Below are positions 25,950 to 34,905 of a DNA stretch of 64,000 bases, in pieces (the stretch's first letter is position 1; every line of letters begins with the position of its first letter). The position numbers and the translations under genes were made by a program. Under the pieces are notes generated by a model. The model ran no database searches and was not told the DNA's origin. It saw nothing but the letters and a program-made list of their open reading frames with translations. This DNA comes from VXNE01 sp965116625 (GTDB taxonomy: Bacteria; Pseudomonadota; Gammaproteobacteria; Pseudomonadales; Azotimanducaceae), in contig OZ220717.1 in the NCBI GenBank assembly GCA_965116625.1, forward strand, positions 2,108,001 through 2,172,000. The letters run 5' to 3'.

Positions 25950-28496
25950 TTACAGGGCTGCCAGGGCTTCCCTCTGCCGGGTTAGCCGCGCATCGCGGTC
26001 CCGGGCGAACCGTTCGACGCCCGCAAGGATCGAGTCGCGGTCCAGGTGTGCTTCGGCAATGACGTCGGGCTCAAGGCCGCCGGTCAACCAGCGGTTGTGC
26101 CAGTCGGAGACCATCGAGTACTCGGCCGTCAGCGGCCCCACGTCGCGCAGGGGCCACATGCGCTGGGTGCCGGTGGTGACGATCATCAGGTCGTGTCTCG
26201 CCTCCGGGGGCAACACCGCGTCGCGATACGCCTTCGGCTGACGTTCGAAAAGTTCTTCGCTGATGGCGGCGATCACCTTGACGTTGATGCCTTCGGCGGT
26301 GAGGTCGGGCAACGCCCGCAGGAGGTTGACGGTGGAACTGGACCCCTGCGTAAGGACATGGCCATGCCTGGGTTTGCCGGGTTCGAAGTCGCGCAGGACG
26401 TAGAAACCCTTGGCGGCGGCTTTCAGGTCGGTGTCGGCGAACGTCGAGCGGTCGGCGACGGGGAAGTCGGGCCGCGCGACTTCGAGGACGATCACGCCCA
26501 CCAGCGGTTCCCGGGCGGCGATCTCCGCGGCGGCGAAGTAGCCCGGGGCGACATCGTTGTAGTCCCAGAAATTGAGCACGATGACCTGGCCGCGGGGGAA
26601 CAGCTTCCAGACCTGGGGCGCGAAAATACCGAAGTGGGTACGTGCGTCGGCCGCCGTTTCGGGACCCGAGTGACCGGCGAGAACATTCAGCACGCCGACC
26701 CTGAATGGGCTGTCCTGGTTCTGTTGGCTCCAGACGCGCGCCGGCAGGTACATGAAGGGTGTGAACGCGCCGTAGCTGCCGCTCATCGCCCAGACGCCGC
26801 TGTGCACGCCCGGATCGAGGGATGCGCTCTGGCCGACGAGCCCGATCGCGGTGGACGCGTTGCCGGCTTCCTGGATCGCCGCCTTGAAGCGCGTGCCCGC
26901 CTGGTTGGTCCGCGGGTCGTAGTGCCCGGTCAGCGTTCCCTTCTCGACGTTGATGGAGTTCGACAGGTCGGCGGACACGGTAAGGAAACGGTTGCCGGTG
27001 ACGTGGTTGAGCCACTTGATGACTTCCGAGATTGCCCGCCGCGTGCCGGCGACCTCACCCGGCTGCTTGAACAGCTCCACGCCGATTTCCTGGGTCGAGC
27101 CGTTCAGGCTCCCCGCCACCGTGCAGGGTTCTACCGGGAGTGCATCGACGCGCAACCGGTCGTCCTGAAATGGATCCTTGCTCACGTCGAAGCGGAGCTT
27201 GACGTCATCGGCGACGCGGTCGCCGATCTCCGCCAGGCGATCGGTGAGCCATACCCCCCGGTCGCCCTTCTCCAGCACGGACATGACGACGTCGATGTTG
27301 GTCTTGAACTGACGCAGCCGCTCGGCCTCATCGGAAACGGCGCCATCGCGGATGCCTTCGAAGGCAACGCCGAAACGCTTCTCGAAGGTCTCGGCCAGGG
27401 CGACGAAATACGGTTCGTTCATCTTCATCTCGTAGGGGTGGCTGTGGTAGCCGACCACCTGCGGTCCGAAGCCTGGAATCTCGCCGTTCTGCGCAGCGGG
27501 CCACCAACCCTTGGTGGTCCTGCCCACCACGATCATCGGTCGCCGATCGTCCGGGTCCCACGTGTCCATGGTCTTGAGCGCGGCCACGACCTGGTCGTAG
27601 TCGTTGCCGTTCCTGAGCGTGAGGACGTTCCAGCCGTAGGCCGCCCACTGGTCCGCGATGCGATATCCGTCGTTGGACTCGGGCACCACGCCGCCGATCA
27701 ACGAGTCGTCGATGCCGGCGTTGTTGAACGAAAGGAGGATGCGCAGGCGCTTGCCCACCTGCTGGGCGACGGCGGCCGTCTTGAATTCCTGGGAGTGGCC
27801 GGAGGTCATCGCGAACTCGCCCTCCAGTGCCATGATCTTCGGGGATTCCCCGGCGCCCATGAAGTCCCAGAACGCGGCCTTGCCGGCCGCGGTGGCGATG
27901 CCGATCCCCGACGGTCCGCCGTTGACGTCGTTGATGAGATCGGTGGTCTCCGAGTGGCCGGCCAGGGAACGAATGCCGCGCAGCCGGGCCTGGGCAAACA
28001 GGGGGTCGTCGGCGAGGCCGTGGTCCGAAAGCAGCGTCGGGAGAACGCCGGCGCCGCGGCGGAACCCGAGGCAGTCGATGGGCAGGATGGCGACTTCGGG
28101 ATCGACGCGGAAACGTTCGTCTCCGGTTGCGGCAAAGCGGCGTGCCATGGCCTCGCCCATGATCATCCATAGCGCGTAGAGGGTGGGGATGTTGTGGCCG
28201 CCCGCGAGCAGCAGCCTGTCCCCGAAGGGATGCTTGGGCCGGCGGTAGTCGTAGAGCAGGCCGCCGTTCTCGGGACCGACGAGGTGCAGGGCGATGTTGT
28301 AGGGGGTATAGGCGAGTGGACCGCCGAAGTGGCCGGTCTGCGCGTAGTTTCCGAGCAGTGTCAGCGTCATGGCCGTCATGAAGCCGACGTCCTCGAGTCT
28401 TTCGCGCTCGTAGGCGGGGACCTCGACGCTGGATTCGGTGGATGCGCCGCCGCAGGAGGCGTTCCCGATCAGGACCTCTGTTCGGTTGGAGACCAT
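25950..28496 (-). CDS. Transketolase/pyruvate dehydrogenase E1-like TPP enzyme
   Basis: An 848-residue thiamine diphosphate enzyme in a single chain. The N-terminal half has YAQTGHFGGPLAYTPYN and a TPP-binding segment of the GxG-then-N type (EGEFAMTSGHSQE followed by LLSFNNAGID). The central pyrimidine-binding half has QEAGNASTAIGLVGQS and FMYLPARVWSQQNQDSPF. The C-terminal domain carries HGHVLTQGSSST. The size is like homodimeric AceE E1 but the sequence looks closer to transketolase-like proteins, and no E2/E3 genes are nearby. GAGGG lies six bases before the start. Operon with the LDH2-type gene suggests handling of 2-oxo acids or ketoses. Confidence 0.75.
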   Translation of the reverse strand: MVSNRTEVLIGNASCGGASTESSVEVPAYERERLEDVGFMTAMTLTLLGNYAQTGHFGGPLAYTPYNIALHLVGPENGGLLYDYRRPKHPFGDRLLLAGGHNIPTLYALWMIMGEAMARRFAATGDERFRVDPEVAILPIDCLGFRRGAGVLPTLLSDHGLADDPLFAQARLRGIRSLAGHSETTDLINDVNGGPSGIGIATAAGKAAFWDFMGAGESPKIMALEGEFAMTSGHSQEFKTAAVAQQVGKRLRILLSFNNAGIDDSLIGGVVPESNDGYRIADQWAAYGWNVLTLRNGNDYDQVVAALKTMDTWDPDDRRPMIVVGRTTKGWWPAAQNGEIPGFGPQVVGYHSHPYEMKMNEPYFVALAETFEKRFGVAFEGIRDGAVSDEAERLRQFKTNIDVVMSVLEKGDRGVWLTDRLAEIGDRVADDVKLRFDVSKDPFQDDRLRVDALPVEPCTVAGSLNGSTQEIGVELFKQPGEVAGTRRAISEVIKWLNHVTGNRFLTVSADLSNSINVEKGTLTGHYDPRTNQAGTRFKAAIQEAGNASTAIGLVGQSASLDPGVHSGVWAMSGSYGAFTPFMYLPARVWSQQNQDSPFRVGVLNVLAGHSGPETAADARTHFGIFAPQVWKLFPRGQVIVLNFWDYNDVAPGYFAAAEIAAREPLVGVIVLEVARPDFPVADRSTFADTDLKAAAKGFYVLRDFEPGKPRHGHVLTQGSSSTVNLLRALPDLTAEGINVKVIAAISEELFERQPKAYRDAVLPPEARHDLMIVTTGTQRMWPLRDVGPLTAEYSMVSDWHNRWLTGGLEPDVIAEAHLDRDSILAGVERFARDRDARLTRQREALAAL

Positions 28497-28728
28497 CTAT
28501 ACCCTCATGGCAAGTTGTTTGGAAACAATGGTTTAACTAGTGCAGTGTGGAGACGCGCCCGCCGTTTCGGGGCTGGCGCCCCATGGCGCGTCCCCCAAGG
28601 CAATCTCACGGGAAAGGCTACCGCAGGCCGCGCCTGCCGTCACCTGTTTGTCGATGGAAAAGGCGGTGCGTACGCGCACCTGTCAGAGGCCGACCCGAAT
28701 GCGTCGTTGGGAATGTGGCGAGAGGTCT
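28497..28728. other. Gap between bfd and the TPP enzyme gene
   Basis: About 230 bases with no credible ORF. A short GC-rich hairpin GGGGC-TGGC-GCCCC at 28569-28582 may end the bfd transcript, although no T run follows on the minus strand. The minus-strand promoter of the transketolase-like gene should lie here; I see no confident hexamers. Confidence 0.35.
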
Positions 28729-28920
28729 TCAGGCCGCTTCGTGCAGGGCCTTGCCGACGGGGGAGAACGTCTCTATGAGTGCCTTGGCGTATTCCCGGCA
28801 GCAACCACAGCCGGTGCCGACGCCGAGCTTGTCGGCTATGGCATCGAGACTTGCGTGGCCGTCCTCGACCGCGTCCCTGATCTCGGCGTCCTTGACGGCT
28901 TGGCACAGGCATACGTACAT
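28729..28920 (-). CDS. bfd: Bacterioferritin-associated ferredoxin
   Basis: A 63-residue [2Fe-2S] protein. The four ligands Cys4, Cys6, Cys38 and Cys41 have the Bfd arrangement (YVCLCQAV, then GTGCGCC). Bfd binds bacterioferritin and delivers electrons to its haem to release stored iron. It is divergent from bfr across a 180-bp region with two Fur-like boxes, one just 16 bases before its start, so low iron should derepress it. Confidence 0.92.
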   Translation of the reverse strand: MYVCLCQAVKDAEIRDAVEDGHASLDAIADKLGVGTGCGCCREYAKALIETFSPVGKALHEAA

Positions 28921-28935
28921 CGCGACCGAATTCTA

Positions 28936-28954
28936 AATGAGAATGATTAGTAAT
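28936..28954. promoter_or_regulatory. Fur-box-like site near bfd start
   Basis: AATGAGAATGATTAGTAAT resembles the 19-bp Fur consensus GATAATGATAATCATTATC, with the central GAATGATTA region matching well. It lies 16 bases upstream of bfd, in a position to overlap its promoter. Confidence 0.6.
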
Positions 28955-29003
28955 AGCAAATGTATACGAATATCGGTCCGGAACGATCTTCCGACCGATC
29001 GCG

Positions 29004-29022
29004 TATGATAATAATTTTCATT
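29004..29022. promoter_or_regulatory. Second Fur-box-like site between bfd and bfr
   Basis: TATGATAATAATTTTCATT matches the Fur consensus in its left half (ATGATAATA) and ends in TTTTCATT. It is placed between the two divergent genes, about 80 bases before the bfr start, inside a markedly AT-rich stretch. Confidence 0.55.
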
Positions 29023-29103
29023 TATATTTCAAAAAGTTATGTTTGACATTGGCGATGTATGCGGCCATATTCGAATTCGCTCGGGCCACCTGATCGGATA
29101 ATC

Positions 29104-29592
29104 ATGAAACCGCAACATTCGGACATCATCGGACACCTGAACGGCGTGCTGAAAAACGAGTTGACGGCGATCAACCAGTACTTCCTGCATTCGAAAATGC
29201 TCACCGACTGGGGCATGGGAGAACTGGGCGAAGCCGTAAAGAAAGAGTCCATCGACGAGATGCATCACGCCGACAGGCTCATCGAGCGGATTCTCTTCCT
29301 TGAAGGACTCCCGAACCTGCAGGACCTGGGAAAACTGCTTATCGGTACGGATGTCGAGGAGATCCTTGCGTGCGACCTCGAGCTTGAGATGCAGGCCATG
29401 CCGATGCTGCGCGAAGCCATCGCCTTTTCGGAATCCACATCCGACTACGTCAGCCGGGAACTCTTCGAGTCCATCCTCGAGTCGGAAGAGGAGCACGTCG
29501 ACTGGCTGGAGACGCAACTCGAACTTATCGGCAAGACCGGAATCCAGAATTACATCCAATCAGCCTCTCGTAGTTCTGTGTCGCAACCGTAG
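29104..29592 (+). CDS. bfr: Bacterioferritin
   Basis: A 162-residue haem-containing iron-storage protein that forms 24-mers. Ferroxidase ligands are all present: Glu19, Glu52, His55, Glu95, Glu128 and His131. Met53 is the expected haem ligand. The frame extends upstream to 29059, but the ATG at 29104 gives the standard start MKPQHSDIIGHLN. The C-terminal extension (SASRSSVSQP) is slightly longer than usual. It is paired divergently with bfd. A hairpin at 29627-29647 follows. Confidence 0.93.
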   Translation: MKPQHSDIIGHLNGVLKNELTAINQYFLHSKMLTDWGMGELGEAVKKESIDEMHHADRLIERILFLEGLPNLQDLGKLLIGTDVEEILACDLELEMQAMPMLREAIAFSESTSDYVSRELFESILESEEEHVDWLETQLELIGKTGIQNYIQSASRSSVSQP

Positions 29593-29626
29593 GCAGTACC
29601 TGCCGGGCGCTTTAGAATCCCGTTCC

Positions 29627-29647
29627 GAGCGCGGTTGAACCGCGCTC
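29627..29647 (+). terminator. Hairpin after bfr
   Basis: GAGCGCGG-TTGAA-CCGCGCTC forms an eight-pair GC-rich stem 34 bases after the bfr stop, followed by TTCCCTG. It probably ends the bfr transcript, though the T tract is weak; glnE begins 32 bases later. Confidence 0.55.
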
Positions 29648-29679
29648 TTCCCTGTGTGGCTGAGACGGGTGACCAAGTG

Positions 29680-32424
29680 ATGGATTCCAGCCAGTTGCCG
29701 AAGGGTCTTGCCGACCTCGCGGACCGGTTCGCGGAGAGGGAGGGCCTCGAACTCCCTGCCTCGTCCCGGCGGGTCATGGCGCTTAGCGACTTTGCGCAGC
29801 GCGTCGCGTCGCAGCAGCGCGACTGGTTCCTGGAATCCCTGGCTGAGGGTCGCCTCGAGGAGCCGTGGGACGCTGCCTGGTTCAGGAACGAATTGACGGA
29901 TGCGGTCGGCGGTGGCTCGGCGGGTGTGCCGGCAGTCGACGATCTCAAGCGGGAGTTGCGCCGGCTGCGCAACCGCTCGCAACTGTGGATCGTCTGGCGG
30001 CATCTCGCCGGGACGGCGCCGCTCGAGGAAACCGTGGGGTCGCTTTCCGACATGGCCGACGGTTTCATAGCCACGGCGCTCGAAGCGGCGGAGCGGCGGG
30101 AGACGGAACGCGTGGGTGAGCCACGCACAGCGTCCGGCGAACCGCAGCGGCTCGCGGTATTCGCGCTCGGCAAGCTGGGCGGGCGAGAACTCAACCTGTC
30201 GTCGGACGTGGACCTCATCTTCGGCTACCCGGAAGACGGGCAGACGTCATCGGGCGTGCGCAACCAGCAGTATTTCATCCGCGTCGGGCAGGGAATCATC
30301 GATCTCCTGCATCCCGTCACGGTGGACGGCTTCGTGTTTCGCGTGGACATGCGCCTGCGGCCATATGGCGCGAGCGGTCCATTGGTCATGCACTTCGCGG
30401 CGATGCGGGAGTACTTCGAGTCCCAGGGACGCAGTTGGGAGCGCTACGCGCTCATCAAGGCGCGGGTGTGCGCGGGCGACCGGCAGGGCGGCGAGGAACT
30501 GCTGGCCTCGCTGAACCCCTTCGTGTACCGGCGCTACCTGGATTTCGGCTCGCTCGAAGCGATGCGGGAGATGAAGGCGCGCCTCGCCGCCGAGCGGCAT
30601 CGCCCGGAAGACGTGAAGCTCGGGCCAGGCGGCATTCGCTACGCGGAGTTTGCCGTCCAGGTCCAGCAACTCGTCCTCGGCGGACGGCTCGCGGGCCTGC
30701 AGCATCCGGGTTTCCTGGACACCCTTGCCGAACTGGGGCGCGCGGAGAAGTTCGACCCCGACACCGTGACGGAGCTGCGCGACGCATACCGGTTTCTGCG
30801 CGATACGGAGCATTGCATTCAGGCCGAGGCGGACCGGCAGACGCAGCGTCTCCCGGTCACCGACACCGGCCGCTTGCGGCTGGCATTCGCCATGGGTTTC
30901 GAGTCCTACGCGGCGTACCTCTCGGCCCTCGCCCGCCACCGCGACAACGTGGAGCGCGTATTCGACCGGGTGATCGGAGCGGGTACGCCCCAGGCGGAAG
31001 GTGGGCTGTGGACAGGCAGGGAGGACTTCTCCCTGTTGGCGGAAGAGGGCTTTGACGCACCGCGAAGGGTGGCTGAACTGCTGCGTGACCTCGCCGAGGC
31101 GCGCGACCGGTCTTCGGTTGGAGAGGACGGCCGGCAGCGGCTGGATGCGATCATGCCGGAAGTTCTCCAGGTCGCCAGCCGGCAGCCCAGCCCGGCACGG
31201 GCGGTGGAGCGCCTCGTGCCCATTTTCAAGACTCTGCTGCGGCGCTCGACGTACCTGGCGCTGTTGCGTGAGAACCCGGAGGCGCTGGAGATCTTCGTGC
31301 GGCTGGTAGGCCAGAGTCGCTGGGTGGCGGACCAGATTGCCGCGCACCCCGTCTTCATGGAGGTGATGCTGGACAAGCACGCGTGGGACCTCCTGTCCGG
31401 CCGCGACGCGTTGGTGGAGGAACTCGGAGACGTGCTCGCCGCCGCGCCGGATGAAGAAGCCCTCGTGGATGGATTGCGCGAGTTCAAGGAGCAGCGTGTC
31501 TTTCGCGTGGCGGCGGCGGAGGCGAGGGGCCTGCTGCCGATCATGCATGTCAGCGACTACCTGAGCTGGCTGGCGGAAGCCGTGCTCGAGCACGCGATCC
31601 GACTCGCCTGGGAGCAGTGCGCGAGTGAGCCGGACGGACGGCGGCCGTTCATCGCGGTCGGCTATGGCAAGCTCGGCGGACAGGAACTGGGGCTCGATTC
31701 GGACCTCGACCTCGTATTCCTGCACGACCTGCCGGGGAACGCTTCCCAGTTCCTCCACCGCATGGTCAGGAAGTTGATGCACCTGCTTACCATACGGACG
31801 TACACAGGCCCGCTCTACGAGATCGACATGCGCCTGCGTCCGTCCGGCAGCGCCGGTCTCATGGTGTCGAGCCTCGCCTCGTTTCGCGAATACCAGACCA
31901 GCCGGGCGTGGGTCTGGGAGCACCAGGCGCTGATCCGCGCCCGGGCCGTGGCCGGCGATCCGGCGCTCATGCGGGACTTTGAGAACACGCGCCGCGAACT
32001 GCTGTGCCAGCCCCGGTCCGCCGAATCGCTTCGCCGCGAAGTAAGGGAAATGAGGAAGCGCATCGACGCGCAACACCGTGACGAAAGTGACCTGAAACGC
32101 GGCGTGGGGGGCATCGTCGACCTCGAGTTCATCGTTCAGTACCTGGTCCTGGCCCAGGCGCACGCGCATCCGAGTCTCGCCACCTGGTCGGACAACGTCA
32201 GGATCCTGGAGGAAGCTGGAATTGCCGGCGTTCTGCCGGAAGAAGACGCCGAGAGACTGGTGCTCGCGTACCTCGCCCTGCGCGGCGAAGTACATCACCA
32301 GACGCTGGATCTGCCGGAATCCGAAGAAGCCGCAGCGCGGCTGACCACCTACCGGCAGGCGGTATGCGACATGTGGGAACGGCTCTTCGACGAGCCGCGG
32401 AGCCTGGACCTTTCCGGGCGTTGA
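29680..32424 (+). CDS. glnE: Glutamine synthetase adenylyltransferase/deadenylase
   Basis: A 914-residue bifunctional enzyme controlling glutamine synthetase by adding or removing AMP in response to PII. Both nucleotidyltransferase domains are intact: GKLGGRELNLSSDVDLIF in the N-terminal deadenylase half and GKLGGQELGLDSDLDLVF in the C-terminal adenylylase half, each with the DxD metal site. Each half also has the RMRPSGSAG-type loop (MRLRPYGASGPLV and MRLRPSGSAGLMV). The TTG at 29635 is in frame, but the ATG at 29680 is the likelier start. Length is typical of gammaproteobacterial GlnE. Confidence 0.95.
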   Translation: MDSSQLPKGLADLADRFAEREGLELPASSRRVMALSDFAQRVASQQRDWFLESLAEGRLEEPWDAAWFRNELTDAVGGGSAGVPAVDDLKRELRRLRNRSQLWIVWRHLAGTAPLEETVGSLSDMADGFIATALEAAERRETERVGEPRTASGEPQRLAVFALGKLGGRELNLSSDVDLIFGYPEDGQTSSGVRNQQYFIRVGQGIIDLLHPVTVDGFVFRVDMRLRPYGASGPLVMHFAAMREYFESQGRSWERYALIKARVCAGDRQGGEELLASLNPFVYRRYLDFGSLEAMREMKARLAAERHRPEDVKLGPGGIRYAEFAVQVQQLVLGGRLAGLQHPGFLDTLAELGRAEKFDPDTVTELRDAYRFLRDTEHCIQAEADRQTQRLPVTDTGRLRLAFAMGFESYAAYLSALARHRDNVERVFDRVIGAGTPQAEGGLWTGREDFSLLAEEGFDAPRRVAELLRDLAEARDRSSVGEDGRQRLDAIMPEVLQVASRQPSPARAVERLVPIFKTLLRRSTYLALLRENPEALEIFVRLVGQSRWVADQIAAHPVFMEVMLDKHAWDLLSGRDALVEELGDVLAAAPDEEALVDGLREFKEQRVFRVAAAEARGLLPIMHVSDYLSWLAEAVLEHAIRLAWEQCASEPDGRRPFIAVGYGKLGGQELGLDSDLDLVFLHDLPGNASQFLHRMVRKLMHLLTIRTYTGPLYEIDMRLRPSGSAGLMVSSLASFREYQTSRAWVWEHQALIRARAVAGDPALMRDFENTRRELLCQPRSAESLRREVREMRKRIDAQHRDESDLKRGVGGIVDLEFIVQYLVLAQAHAHPSLATWSDNVRILEEAGIAGVLPEEDAERLVLAYLALRGEVHHQTLDLPESEEAAARLTTYRQAVCDMWERLFDEPRSLDLSGR

Positions 32425-32445
32425 CCGGACAACGCGGTCATCTGC

Positions 32446-32844
32446 TCAGAGAATGAGAGTGCCGATGCGGTCGATCTCTCGAAAGTGCGCGTCGAATGTC
32501 AGAATCGTCGCTCCGGTTCGCGCTGCTGTTGCCGCAATCCAGATGTCGTTTGCGGGTAATGGTCGCCCCTTGCGTCGCAGTTCGAGCACCATTTCGCCGT
32601 AGATGTGCGCGACCTGCTCATCGACGGACACGACCTCGACAACGGCATTGTCCAGGAACTCATCGAGCTTCTGGATGTTCTCGGCACGGCGGGTTCCCAG
32701 CAGAAAGCCGGCCCAGAGTTCTCCGATAACGACACTGGGCATCGCCACGCACTCTGCTACGTCAACATGGTCAACGACTGCCGGATGTCCGCTTTGGAAC
32801 CTGCTGTATGCGGACGTGTCGAGACAAAGTCGGGTCACTTCCAC
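32446..32844 (-). CDS. VapC-type PIN-domain toxin
   Basis: A 132-residue PIN ribonuclease. Acidic residues appear at the expected places: Asp in CLDTSAYSRF, Glu in VVIGELWAGF, Asp in ANDIWIAATA and Asp in LTFDAHF. It overlaps the upstream antitoxin by ten bases. This toxin belongs to the branch with RR..N and VA.IYGE..L.LRRKGRPLP motifs, unlike the FitB-like toxin at 23074, so the two modules are not recent duplicates. It converges with glnE. Confidence 0.88.
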   Translation of the reverse strand: MEVTRLCLDTSAYSRFQSGHPAVVDHVDVAECVAMPSVVIGELWAGFLLGTRRAENIQKLDEFLDNAVVEVVSVDEQVAHIYGEMVLELRRKGRPLPANDIWIAATAARTGATILTFDAHFREIDRIGTLIL

Positions 32845-33086
32845 ATGTCTTCGTCGATTTTTCCAAAGGGCGCCACGGCCTCATCGAAATGTCGGGATTC
32901 AGCTTCAGTCCAGTTTCCCGCGAGTTTTCGAAGACCGTTGCTACGACGCCTGGAATCGGAGAGTCCAAGCGCCTCGTGTATCAATGACAGGACCGTGCGG
33001 TTGAGCGAAAGCCCGCGACGCAGCTTTTCGACTTCCAAAGCGGCGACGATATCTGCGGGAATATTGCGGATGGTGATGGTTTTCAT
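32835..33086 (-). CDS. Ribbon-helix-helix antitoxin (VapB/FitA-like)
   Basis: An 83-residue protein with ribbon-helix-helix start MKTITIRNIPADIVAALEVE and helix RGLSLNRTVLSLIHEALG. The C-terminal part (ESRHFDEAVAPFGKIDEDMWK) is acidic and probably neutralises the toxin active site. Antitoxin precedes toxin with overlapping ends. It is likely autoregulated from palindromic sites at 33104-33145. Confidence 0.83.
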   Translation of the reverse strand: MKTITIRNIPADIVAALEVEKLRRGLSLNRTVLSLIHEALGLSDSRRRSNGLRKLAGNWTEAESRHFDEAVAPFGKIDEDMWK

Positions 33087-33103
33087 CGGCCAACATCTAA
33101 TGG

Positions 33104-33145
33104 CTGCAAAGACTTGCAGTCTATAGAAGCACTATTGTGCATGCA
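33104..33145. promoter_or_regulatory. Operator candidates upstream of the second antitoxin
   Basis: An inverted repeat CTGCAA-AGAC-TTGCAG (33104-33119) lies 17 bases before the antitoxin start. Near 33136-33145, TGTGCATGCAATC contains the same half-site (GCATGCAATC) as the palindrome that controls the first toxin-antitoxin module. Confidence 0.5.
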
Positions 33146-33233
33146 ATCGACGCGGAATCGTCTCCGGATCGCAGCGTGACGGAACCCGGTCCAATTGCCT
33201 ACTATTGTCGTGGCGTCGCGCGAACGAGATTCA

Positions 33234-34853
33234 ATGCCGGCATATGACTACATCGTGGTGGGCGCAGGCTCCGCCGGTTGTGTTCTCGCCAATCGGCTGA
33301 GCACCGATCCCGGGAACTCGGTGCTCCTCCTCGAAGCTGGCGGGCGCGACTGGAGTCCGCTCATCCACATCCCCGGGGGCTTCTGGCAGATGATCGATCG
33401 GCCAGGTGTGAACTGGTGCTTCCAGACCGAGCCGGAATCGAATACCCGTGGGCGCAGGATCCCCATTCCGCGCGGGAAGGTGCTGGGCGGTTCGAGTTCG
33501 ATCAACGGCATGCTGTACGTGCGTGGCCAGGCGCGGGACTACGACACCTGGGCGCAACTGGGCAACAGGGGATGGTCGTTCGAGGAGGTGCTGCCCTTCT
33601 TCAAGCGCTCGGAGCGCTTCGAGCGCGGCGGCGACGAGTTCCGGGGTGATGGCGGCGAACTGAATGTCGCCGACATGATCGAGAGCCACCCCATCCTGGA
33701 TGGTTTCGTGGACGCGGGCGTGGAGATCGGCTACGCCAGGAACCCCGACTACAACGGTGCTTCCCAGGAAGGTTTCGGGATCTACCAGGTGACCCAGCGT
33801 GACGGCAGGCGCATGAGCACGGCGCGGGCTTTTCTCGATCCGGCCCGGCCGCGCCCGAACCTCACCATCGCCACCCGCGCCCGGGCGCAATGCGTCCTCA
33901 CCGAGGGGTCTGGCTCCGGGAACGGCGTTCGAGCCATCGGCGTGCGTTACGTTGCCGGTGGCAGAACCCTGGAAGCTACCGCCAGCAGGGAAGTGATCCT
34001 GGCCGCCGGGGCGGTGCAGTCGCCGCAACTGCTGGAACTCTCTGGCATGGGCCAGGCCGAACTCCTGCGCAACCACGGCATCGATGTCGTTCGCGACATG
34101 CCCGGGGTCGGCGAGAACTACCGCGATCACTACCTGAGTTCCGTGGTATGGCGCGTGAAGCAGGCTGCGAGGACCCTGAACGAGGACACGCGCGGCATGC
34201 GCCTTCTGGTGGAGGCAGCAAAATACGCCTTTCTCCGTCGAGGGGTGCTGACGTACACGGCGGGTATCGCCCACGGTTTCGTGCGCACGCGCGCGGAACT
34301 CGAGACGCCGGACGTGCAGTTTCACTTCGCCCATGCGAGCCACGAGCCTAATCGCCCGCGCGGGACGTTGGAAAGGGAGCCCGGGATGACGTGCGCGGTC
34401 TGCCAGTTGCGTCCGGAAAGCACGGGATCGATCCACATCCAGAGCGCGGACCCGGCCGCTGCACCGGCGATCCGACCGAATTTCCTGTCGGAGGAGGCAG
34501 ACCGGGCAGCCCTGGTCGAAGGGATACGCATCGCGCGGCGCGTGGGCGCCGCACCTTCCATGGCCCGCTACGTCGAACGCGAACTGTACCCTGGCGACGC
34601 CACGCAGTCGGACGATGAGATTCTTGAATTCTGCCGGCGTACCGGCTCGACGGTGTTCCACCCGGTCGGCACCTGCAGGATGGGAAGCGATGCCAACGCG
34701 GTGGTGGACGATCGGTTGCGGGTGCATGGCGTGGCCGGTTTGCGCGTGGCGGATGCGTCGATCATGCCGACGCTCGTTTCCGGGAACACGAACGCGCCGA
34801 CCATCATGATCGGGGAGAAGGGGGCGGCGATGATCCTCGAGGACAACGACTGA
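33234..34853 (+). CDS. GMC family FAD-dependent oxidoreductase
   Basis: A 539-residue flavoprotein of the glucose-methanol-choline family. The ADP-binding fold YDYIVVGAGSAGCVLANRL is at the very N-terminus. GMC signature 1 is GKVLGGSSSINGMLYVRGQ, and signature 2 is EVILAAGAVQSPQLLELSG. The C-terminal active-site region has TVFHPVGTCRMG and ends NTNAPTIMIGEK. Choline or aliphatic alcohol dehydrogenase activity is the usual annotation, but substrate is open. The frame opens at 33195; the ATG at 33234 begins the FAD fold. It precedes an acyl-CoA dehydrogenase, which suggests oxidation of an alcohol and then of the derived acyl-CoA. Confidence 0.9.
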   Translation: MPAYDYIVVGAGSAGCVLANRLSTDPGNSVLLLEAGGRDWSPLIHIPGGFWQMIDRPGVNWCFQTEPESNTRGRRIPIPRGKVLGGSSSINGMLYVRGQARDYDTWAQLGNRGWSFEEVLPFFKRSERFERGGDEFRGDGGELNVADMIESHPILDGFVDAGVEIGYARNPDYNGASQEGFGIYQVTQRDGRRMSTARAFLDPARPRPNLTIATRARAQCVLTEGSGSGNGVRAIGVRYVAGGRTLEATASREVILAAGAVQSPQLLELSGMGQAELLRNHGIDVVRDMPGVGENYRDHYLSSVVWRVKQAARTLNEDTRGMRLLVEAAKYAFLRRGVLTYTAGIAHGFVRTRAELETPDVQFHFAHASHEPNRPRGTLEREPGMTCAVCQLRPESTGSIHIQSADPAAAPAIRPNFLSEEADRAALVEGIRIARRVGAAPSMARYVERELYPGDATQSDDEILEFCRRTGSTVFHPVGTCRMGSDANAVVDDRLRVHGVAGLRVADASIMPTLVSGNTNAPTIMIGEKGAAMILEDND

Positions 34854-34905
34854 GGCACGGTATGAAACCCACGTATCTCTCGGCCCGACCGCAGGGAGGG
34901 CGCCC

